Assembly (NCBI GenBank): GCA_036008545.1
Contig: DASYNM010000143.1
Span: forward strand, 1-8,720
Direction: 5' to 3'
From: Palsa-1400 sp036008545
GTDB taxonomy: Bacteria; Verrucomicrobiota; Verrucomicrobiia; Limisphaerales; Palsa-1400
Length of the DNA: 8,720 nucleotides
Position numbers and translations under genes: made by a program. Every line of letters starts with the position of its first letter. Within the stretch, counting starts at the first letter, position 1. Positions 1-5,057 of this stretch are shown here, piece after piece. The notes under the pieces are model-generated. The model ran no database searches, was not told the DNA's origin, and saw only the letters and a program-made list of their open reading frames with translations.

Positions 1-3000
1 AAAACCTGGGCCGCCGTGGGCCGTCATCGAACCAGTAAACAGCGAGGACGGGCCAACGACCGCGATGCGGCCGCCACCTCCTCCTCCGCCCGGCAATTGT
101 CCGGCGCCACCGTTGGCGCTAATGTTGCCAGCTCCCGTCAATGCGCCCACTGTCAACCATACACCACCGCCGGAGCCACCGCCACCGCCCGGCGCGTTTC
201 CCGCGGCGCCGTTGGCGCTTATGTTGCCGCCCAGGGATAAGGTCGCTGCGACATGGATCTGCACTCCGCCGCCGCCGGCCCCGCCTGTGTTGAACTGGTT
301 ATCGAAGCTTCCTTCTCCGCCGCCACTGCCGGCACTCTCAGGCTCGGAAATTGAACCGTAGCTGGCGCCGCCAAGGGCGCCCCCCGCTCCGACGCCTCCA
401 GCACCGCCATAGCCGCCCCCGCCCCCGTTGCCGTCAAATGTTCTTCCGGCCCCTTCGCCATTGCCGCTGCGCAGCCCCTGGCCATCGACTACCACCCCGC
501 CCAAGGGCGCGATGGTCATGTTGCTGGAGAGGTTCAGCGTCGTGGTTCCATTGCTCACACTAATGAAACTGTTGGAACCGACCGACAAGTTTCGCGGAAG
601 TCCCTCCAAGGTGGAATCTCCTTGCATGAGCATGATCGCACCGCCGGTAATAGTAAGGTCGAACTGAGTGTCAACGGAAGGCGCTGGCGTGGTGGCGCCC
701 GACAAACCGCTGTTGTCCAAGATGATTTGCGTGAAATTGCCGATCGAGGGAGGCTCTTCAAAGACCACCCCAGCCCCGCCAGCCGCAGCGCCGATGCCTC
801 CATGCGCAGACAAAGTGCCGGCGAACTGATTTGAGTGACTGACCAGAAATTCGACGATGCCGCCTCCGCCTCCGCCTCCATAAGCGAGTTGGCCGGCCCC
901 GCCATTTGCGGAAATCGTGCCGTTGCCGGAAAAATTCTGTGCCGTCACGAGGATGCCTCCGCCCGATCCACCCCCGCTGCCTTCGCCAACGCCCGGGGCT
1001 CCATCGGCGCTGAGTATTCCGTTGAGCACCAGAGTCCCTTCCACCTGCAAGAGTATGCTTCCGCCTCCCGCACCGCCACGGGTTTGCAGGCCTTCACTCA
1101 TTCCCGCACCGCCACCGCTGCCAAAGGGTGGCATCGAACCTTCTGAAGGCTGCAGAAGCGGATTGCCTCGCCCGCCCGCAGCGCCAAAGGCGCTGTTGCC
1201 GCCGTTACCTCCATTGCCGCCCCCTCCGCCTGTCGTGAGCGAGTTGGAAATTGAGCTGGTCCCGGCGCCGGAACCGAGGCCTCCGGCGAATCCACCTCCA
1301 TCCGCGACGATTCCGCCAGTGGCTTGAATCGTCGCGTTACTCTCGATCTGCAAGCGAAGGCCCAACTCTTCCTGGACTGCGGGTGGAAGGAGAATGAAGC
1401 TGTTAGAGGCGATCAACAGATTTCGGACTTCAAGGTTTACGTCGGTGTTGAAGGTGGCCTTCGCCCCGCCGATAATGGTCAAATCGCAAGTTGGCAGGTC
1501 AACAATAGGGGTATTGGTGCCCGGCAAGTCGCCATTGTCCAGTATGACTTGGCTAAACGTATTCACACTGGTTGCGACGTAGACGGTGCCGGCTCCGCCC
1601 GGCGCGAAGCCGACCCCGCCGTGTGCGGTGATCATTCCTGCAAAATTGTTACTAGTGCACAAAATCGAAATTCTCCCGCCGCCGCCTCCCCCGCCAATGA
1701 GCGAATCTCCGGCGCCGCCATCAGCGGAAATACTGCCGATGCCCGACAAGACGCCCGCGTCCACATAGATACCGCCTCCTGATCCACCACCTCCGCCAGT
1801 TCCTTCGACACCCGGCAGGCCATCAGAACTGATGACGCCATCCAGGGCCAGCGAACCGGTAACACGGATTGACAAGGCGCCACCGCCCGCTCCTCCTGGT
1901 TTCTGGTTCAAACCACCTCCCATCGTTCCGGGATTGGCCTGTTCGAAGACCACGGGTTGTTGAGAAGCGGCACCGCCCGCGCCTGTCGAGCCGCTTCCGC
2001 CCGCCCCGCCGTTTCCACCGCCACCGTTCGCGGAGAACTCAGTACGTTCAAGACTCGCTCCGTCGGCAATTATGCCGGCGCCCGACTGAACCGTGGCGTT
2101 GTTGAGAACCGTGACTGAGGAGGAGGCATTCGAGACGAGGACAAAGCTGTTAGAGGCCACCATGAAATTATAGACGACCAATTCATCGCTGACGACAGCC
2201 GCTGCCGCATTAGTCACAGTGAAATCGATCATTCCCTGAATTTCGGCAATGGGGGTGTTGGCCCCGGCCAGGCCGGCGTTGTCGATAATAAGTTGCGGCC
2301 GCAACGGCGGGTCCTCGGCACTCATGGACAGATAGATGCTTCCCGCTCCGCCATTGACGAATCCCTCTCCACCATGGGCCGAGATCGGGCCGGTGAAATG
2401 GTTGGTGGTGGCATAAATGGCGACGCGTCCACCTCCGCCGCCTCCGCCCTCGCTTGACGCCGCGGCACCACCCACAACGGCAATCGTGCCGCCGCCAGTC
2501 AGCGTCCCGACGGTTAAGTAAATGCTTCCGCCCGCTCCGCCGCCGCTTCCGTCGCCTACACCGGTGCTGCCGTTCGCGGTGATCCGCCCGTCAAGCGTGA
2601 GTGTTCCCGAAACCCGGAGCCCCAACGCCCCTCCGCCGGGTCCTCCGGGATTTACGACGCCTTCGTTGGCGCCTCCCTCACCACCTGCGCCACCCACGGC
2701 TGTGGGTGTTAAGTAGTTACCGAAGGACAGGCCACCTGCGGCGCCGAAGCCGCCTCCGCCAAGGCCGCCGTTACCGCCCCCGCCGCCGAAAACCAAACCG
2801 TTGGTCCGAGCAACGCCGCCGCTCCCAGTTTCGCTCAATCCACCTGCACCGTCGAAATCGATCCCGCCGCCCGCCTGAATGGTTGCGTTCGATTCCACAG
2901 ACAAATTTAGGGCGTAACTTTTGTTGGTTATAATCGGTCCGGCCACCAGCCAACTATTGGACTCGATGCTCATAGTCGAAAGCGTGGTATCTACGGGAAA

Positions 3001-3696
3001 ATACGCAATCGCTCCTCCACTAATGCTGACGCTGCTGCCGCCTGGAACAGTGAGCGGAGTATTTGTTCCAGATGCGCCCGCGTTATCCACCAGGATTTGG
3101 CTGGCTCCAGTCCGGAAATGGAAATACACCGTCCCGGCTCCCCCAGCCAACGCGCCTTGACCGCCCGCCGCGCTGATGCTTCCGGTGAAATCATTGGTGG
3201 TGAAGAAAAGCGCGATTCTACCGCCTCCGCCCCCGCCGCCGTCCAATCCTTCGGACACTCCCCCGGTGGCCAAGATGGAACCGTTGCCCGAAATTGACGG
3301 CGCCGAAATGCTAACCGCGCCGCCAGACCCGCCGCCAGAGGCCAAATTGACTCCGTTACTGCCGTTGGCGTTGATTTCCCCATCCACCACCAAAGCGCCG
3401 CCAATGGTCAGATTGACCACGCCGCCTCCGGCCCCGCCGCTGGCGAATCCTGCGCCGCCGCCGCTACCCGCGTTGGTCGGCGCTATCAGCGAACCGTAGG
3501 CCGCACCACCTGGCGCGCCGCCGAGACTGGAACCGCCGTTCCCTCCGAAGGCACCACCTCCGCCACTGAGAAAGTAAAAGCCGAATTGCTTATTGGTAAC
3601 CTCGACACTCGTGCCAGCTCCCGAGCCCAGGCCAGATCCGAATCCCAATCCCTGAGCGTTAATGGAACTGCCAGCCTCGATCACAAGATTGTTGGA
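1..3696 (-). repeat. Five long protein-coding modules (254-272 codons each) in the Gly-rich gene
   Basis: Using the S-N-x-x-x-I landmark (SNNLVI, SNATIQ, NNATVQ, SNATIQ, SNMTIA), modules begin at residues 88, 356, 619, 873 and 1145. These correspond to minus-strand positions 3696, 2892, 2103, 1341 and 525. A second landmark, seven glycines followed by R-I/V, falls at residues 247, 511, 762, 1033 and 1297, so both landmarks keep the same period. Shared order within a module: SNxTI strand, G-rich loop, GxLxLDGxIxANG, GxGGGSGGG, GxIxAxGGAG, G7-R-I, TTNxFTGxIxAHGG, GGAGTVY, ILDNxGxxGTNTP, then a less conserved stretch ending in IxSNSFI. Modules have diverged in sequence and length, so this is an old protein-level duplication and not a recent DNA tandem repeat. 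Module 5 is cut by the window edge. Confidence 0.85.
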
Positions 3697-3957
3697 GATC
3701 GATAATTCGAGTCCGCCCGAGGAGTTAGTGTCGATGGGCGAATGTGTAACGACTCCGTTCTCGATGATCACCAGATCAGAAAAACCATGCGCGCCGTCGA
3801 TTGTGAGCGTGCAACCTACTACGACAATGTCTTGGCCGTCATAATTGGCGTCACCGGGTCCGATGCTTGTGTCGGTGAAGAAGAGTGCAGCTCGTGTTTG
3901 GCTGCCAAGCGCAAGCAACAAGGCGCTAGCGAGTATGAAAGTATTTCGTTTTGTCAT
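1..3957 (-). CDS. Giant secreted glycine-rich modular protein, N-terminal 1319 residues (3' end beyond window)
   Basis: I do not recognise a named family. Reading the minus strand from the ATG at 3957-3955, all 1319 codons to the left edge are open, so the true protein is longer. Residues 1-23 look like a Sec signal peptide: K3/R4, then a hydrophobic core (FILASALLLALG), with probable cleavage after TRA at 21-23. Residues 24-87 are a non-repetitive cap, and from residue 88 five modules of about 260 residues follow. Each module alternates short beta-strand-like segments (SNATIQ, LTLDG.I.ANG, FTG.I.AHGG, ILDN.G..GTNTP) with long Gly loops (GGNGG, GSGGGSGGG, GGGGGGGRIA). This suggests a right-handed beta-helix-like surface or extracellular protein; that fold is inferred. 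The start is supported by AGGAG placed 6 nt upstream. It lies 140 bp downstream of a same-strand pseudopilin gene. Adhesin, matrix or S-layer-like roles are possible, but none is demonstrated. The C-terminal anchor or sorting signal is not in the window. Confidence 0.9.
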   Translation of the reverse strand, partial: MTKRNTFILASALLLALGSQTRAALFFTDTSIGPGDANYDGQDIVVVGCTLTIDGAHGFSDLVIIENGVVTHSPIDTNSSGGLELSISNNLVIEAGSSINAQGLGFGSGLGSGAGTSVEVTNKQFGFYFLSGGGGAFGGNGGSSLGGAPGGAAYGSLIAPTNAGSGGGAGFASGGAGGGVVNLTIGGALVVDGEINANGSNGVNLASGGGSGGAVSISAPSISGNGSILATGGVSEGLDGGGGGGGRIALFFTTNDFTGSISAAGGQGALAGGAGTVYFHFRTGASQILVDNAGASGTNTPLTVPGGSSVSISGGAIAYFPVDTTLSTMSIESNSWLVAGPIITNKSYALNLSVESNATIQAGGGIDFDGAGGLSETGSGGVARTNGLVFGGGGGNGGLGGGGFGAAGGLSFGNYLTPTAVGGAGGEGGANEGVVNPGGPGGGALGLRVSGTLTLDGRITANGSTGVGDGSGGGAGGSIYLTVGTLTGGGTIAVVGGAAASSEGGGGGGGRVAIYATTNHFTGPISAHGGEGFVNGGAGSIYLSMSAEDPPLRPQLIIDNAGLAGANTPIAEIQGMIDFTVTNAAAAVVSDELVVYNFMVASNSFVLVSNASSSVTVLNNATVQSGAGIIADGASLERTEFSANGGGGNGGAGGSGSTGAGGAASQQPVVFEQANPGTMGGGLNQKPGGAGGGALSIRVTGSLALDGVISSDGLPGVEGTGGGGGSGGGIYVDAGVLSGIGSISADGGAGDSLIGGGGGGGRISILCTSNNFAGMITAHGGVGFAPGGAGTVYVATSVNTFSQVILDNGDLPGTNTPIVDLPTCDLTIIGGAKATFNTDVNLEVRNLLIASNSFILLPPAVQEELGLRLQIESNATIQATGGIVADGGGFAGGLGSGAGTSSISNSLTTGGGGGNGGNGGNSAFGAAGGRGNPLLQPSEGSMPPFGSGGGAGMSEGLQTRGGAGGGSILLQVEGTLVLNGILSADGAPGVGEGSGGGSGGGILVTAQNFSGNGTISANGGAGQLAYGGGGGGGIVEFLVSHSNQFAGTLSAHGGIGAAAGGAGVVFEEPPSIGNFTQIILDNSGLSGATTPAPSVDTQFDLTITGGAIMLMQGDSTLEGLPRNLSVGSNSFISVSNGTTTLNLSSNMTIAPLGGVVVDGQGLRSGNGEGAGRTFDGNGGGGGYGGAGGVGAGGALGGASYGSISEPESAGSGGGEGSFDNQFNTGGAGGGGVQIHVAATLSLGGNISANGAAGNAPGGGGGSGGGVWLTVGALTGAGNISANGGAGQLPGGGGGGGRIAVVGPSSLFTGSMTAHGGPGF

Positions 3958-3963
3958 GAGAAA

Positions 3964-3969
3964 CTCCTG
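3964..3969 (-). promoter_or_regulatory. Shine-Dalgarno of the Gly-rich gene
   Basis: On the minus strand CAGGAG is followed by TTTCTC and the ATG at 3957. The 6-nt spacing is good and this is the best ribosome binding site near any candidate start, which fixes the start of the giant gene. Confidence 0.75.
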
Positions 3970-3984
3970 TGTTCGTTGGGCCGA

Positions 3985-4012
3985 ATCTTACCCGGCGTTG
4001 CCATCGCAACAA
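3985..4012 (-). promoter_or_regulatory. Weak candidate sigma70-type promoter for the Gly-rich gene
   Basis: On the minus strand TTGTTG (4012-4007) and TAAGAT (3990-3985) are separated by 16 bp, and the latter ends 27 nt before the start codon. The matches to TTGACA and TATAAT are only 3/6 and 4/6. A 5-bp inverted repeat, GTTGC-CATC-GCAAC (3997-4010), overlaps the spacer. The position just downstream of the shared dyad element makes it plausible that the gene has its own promoter and does not rely only on readthrough from the pseudopilin gene. The call is tentative. Confidence 0.25.
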
Positions 4013-4025
4013 TGGGCGTTCCATG

Positions 4026-4052
4026 GCACACCCCTGTGCTTTTTGGAGCACA
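4026..4052 (-). promoter_or_regulatory. Shared dyad element, copy A (upstream of Gly-rich gene)
   Basis: On the plus strand the blocks are GCACAC (4026-4031), CTG (4034-4036), GCTTTT (4038-4043), GG (4045-4046) and GCACA (4048-4052). The same blocks in the same order and orientation occur at 5003-5027. On the minus strand TGTGCT and AGCACA form a perfect 6-bp dyad around CCAAAA, and a further TGTGC lies 22 bp from the first. The proximal edge is 69 bp upstream of the ATG at 3957. It could be an operator for a transcription factor, for example the regulator encoded at 7998, or an RNA hairpin in a leader. The function is inferred from duplication and position only. Confidence 0.5.
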
Positions 4053-4097
4053 CATCAGAGATGTGGACGAGTGCTGGTGGTCCGGCCAAGCTTGCGG

Positions 4098-4922
4098 TTA
4101 CGGCGAGGTGGTGACGCCCTTCAATTTCAGCCAATCTGAATTGGTCGCCGAGATTTCCAGTTGCGGCGCTCCTGCCAACGCCCCCGCCTGCGTTTCGGGG
4201 ATTCTTGTGGCAAAGCTGCGCAAGCGGTAAATTTCGGCATGGCCGTCGGCGAAGTTTAAGCCATAGGCATTTTGATGGCGGGTGGCGGGCAGGCTTGCAA
4301 ATGGACGGCTGTTATCCATGGTCACCAGAAACCAACCATCGTCCAAAGTTGCCACGTGTTCATCCATGATGACCCAGGTCGCGGAAGGCATTCCGGCGGC
4401 AAGATCCTTGTCCTTTAAAAAAAAACGGAAGGGAGTCTGCTCCTCCTCGGCCTCCATCTCCGCGCTGCCGATCCAGGAATTCATCGAGTAGCTGCGGACA
4501 CGCGGCTGTCCTTCGTCCACGGTGGAATCGGCCGGACAGCGAAAGGTCATAAGTTGGGGGACGTAGGAATAAAGCTCCCCGATTTTGATCGGCTGCGAAT
4601 TGATGTCGTTGGTCTGGTTTTTCATATTGCCATAAACCCACGCGTTCGTACCGAAGGTGAGATTTACCTCCGGAACAAGTTCAACGTTTTGGCTCAGGGC
4701 GCCAGCGTTATCGGCCGCATACATTTGGAAGGCAGTCTCCAATTGCCGAAGGTTGCCGAGACAGGCCACCTGTCTGGCGTTTGCTTTGGCGCTGGATAAA
4801 GCGGGCAAAAGCATGGCGGCCAGTAGCCCAATAATCGCGATGACCACCAGCAGCTCGATCAACGTCAATCCGTGTCGAGGTTTTGCGGCGGCCCGGCATC
4901 CGTCATTGCGGGCTGTTTTCAC
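4098..4922 (-). CDS. Type II secretion-like pseudopilin with H-X9-DG motif
   Basis: Predicted 274-residue prepilin-like protein. After a basic leader ending in G18, the sequence L19-T-L-I-E23 begins a typical class III/type IV prepilin core (LTLIELLVVIAIIGLLAAMLLPAL), so a PilD/GspO-type peptidase should cut after G18. E23 is the conserved +5 glutamate; the +1 residue is Leu and not the usual Phe. Near the C-terminus H216 is followed nine residues later by D226-G227, the H-X9-DG signature of pseudopilins common in Planctomycetota, Verrucomicrobiota and Lentisphaerota. The start is GTG at 4922; an in-frame TGA lies 6 nt further upstream and the leader has no internal Met, so no other usual start fits. 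The product probably sits in the inner membrane as part of a secretion pseudopilus. It is co-directional with the giant exoprotein gene 140 bp downstream, possibly as an operon. Oddity: codons 166-169 contain a run of nine T on the coding strand. Confidence 0.9.
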   Translation of the reverse strand: MKTARNDGCRAAAKPRHGLTLIELLVVIAIIGLLAAMLLPALSSAKANARQVACLGNLRQLETAFQMYAADNAGALSQNVELVPEVNLTFGTNAWVYGNMKNQTNDINSQPIKIGELYSYVPQLMTFRCPADSTVDEGQPRVRSYSMNSWIGSAEMEAEEEQTPFRFFLKDKDLAAGMPSATWVIMDEHVATLDDGWFLVTMDNSRPFASLPATRHQNAYGLNFADGHAEIYRLRSFATRIPETQAGALAGAPQLEISATNSDWLKLKGVTTSP

Positions 4923-4938
4923 GTTATCTCAATCCTGG

Positions 4939-4950
4939 CTCTGGCCAGAG
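4939..4950. promoter_or_regulatory. 12-bp perfect palindrome (CTCTGGCCAGAG)
   Basis: CTCTGGCCAGAG equals its own reverse complement. It sits 16 bp upstream of the pseudopilin GTG, close to a possible AGGA/GAG ribosome binding region, so a bound protein or hairpin here could control pseudopilin expression. It shares no sequence with the TGTGC-based element, so a different binder would be needed. The role is inferred. Confidence 0.4.
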
Positions 4951-4988
4951 TCGTCCACCTTGATACCTTTCCGGGGGCAAACGCGGAA

Positions 4989-5008
4989 GTGTGCGTCTGG
5001 ATGCACAC
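4989..5008. repeat. Perfect 6-bp inverted repeat GTGTGC...GCACAC
   Basis: GTGTGC (4989-4994) and GCACAC (5003-5008) flank an 8-nt spacer. The right arm is also the first block of shared element copy B, so the divergent region carries three TGTGC/GCACA half-sites in a row (4990-4994, 5003-5007, 5023-5027). Their starts are about 13 and 20 bp apart. Confidence 0.5.
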
Positions 5009-5027
5009 CTGCGCTTTTGGTTGCACA
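5003..5027. promoter_or_regulatory. Shared dyad element, copy B (divergent region)
   Basis: The blocks GCACAC (5003-5008), CTG (5009-5011), GCTTTT (5013-5018), GG (5019-5020) and GCACA (5023-5027) match copy A at 4026-4052. That is 22 identical positions with two substitutions and small gaps. On the minus strand CCTGTGC and GCGCAGG can form a 7-bp stem with one G-U pair and a loop containing CCAAAA, so the hairpin capacity of copy A is preserved despite sequence changes. It lies 81 bp upstream of the pseudopilin start and 31 bp upstream of the kinase start, a position suited to controlling both divergent genes. Function is inferred. Confidence 0.5.
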
Positions 5028-5049
5028 GGCTGGCAAGGAATCGGATACT
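5021..5049 (+). promoter_or_regulatory. Candidate promoter of the sensor kinase gene
   Basis: TTGCAC (5021-5026) and GATACT (5044-5049) are separated by 17 bp, with 3/6 and 4/6 matches to the sigma70 consensus. The -35 hexamer overlaps the last half-site of shared element copy B. Initiation would fall near 5056, almost at the ATG at 5058, implying a nearly leaderless message. This agrees with the absence of a Shine-Dalgarno close to that ATG, but the hexamers are weak. Confidence 0.3.
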
Positions 5050-5057
5050 AGTTTCTC

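Noticed and set aside
65..3499. Many plus-strand proline-rich frames (e.g. 65-361, 917-1327, 3176-3499)
   Set aside because: They are the antisense of Gly codons (GGN read backwards gives NCC). They are fragmentary and lack ribosome binding sites, while the minus strand is open for 1319 codons.
1..3957. Polyglycine-coding repeats as a CRISPR or microsatellite array
   Set aside because: Units are about 260 codons with diverged sequence and coding periodicity. There are no identical short repeats with unique spacers.
1..3957. PE_PGRS-type mycobacterial protein
   Set aside because: It has a Sec signal peptide and no PE domain, and the beta-strand motifs between Gly runs differ. The neighbourhood is not actinobacterial.
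4024..4040. Sigma54-type promoter (TGGCAC then TGTGC) on the plus strand
   Set aside because: The GG-to-GC spacing is one base too long, and it would point antisense into the pseudopilin gene.
4026..4044. Rho-independent terminator on the plus strand (5-bp stem plus TTTTT)
   Set aside because: The stem is short and no plus-strand gene ends here. The minus-strand hairpin lacks a T run, so it does not end the pseudopilin transcript.
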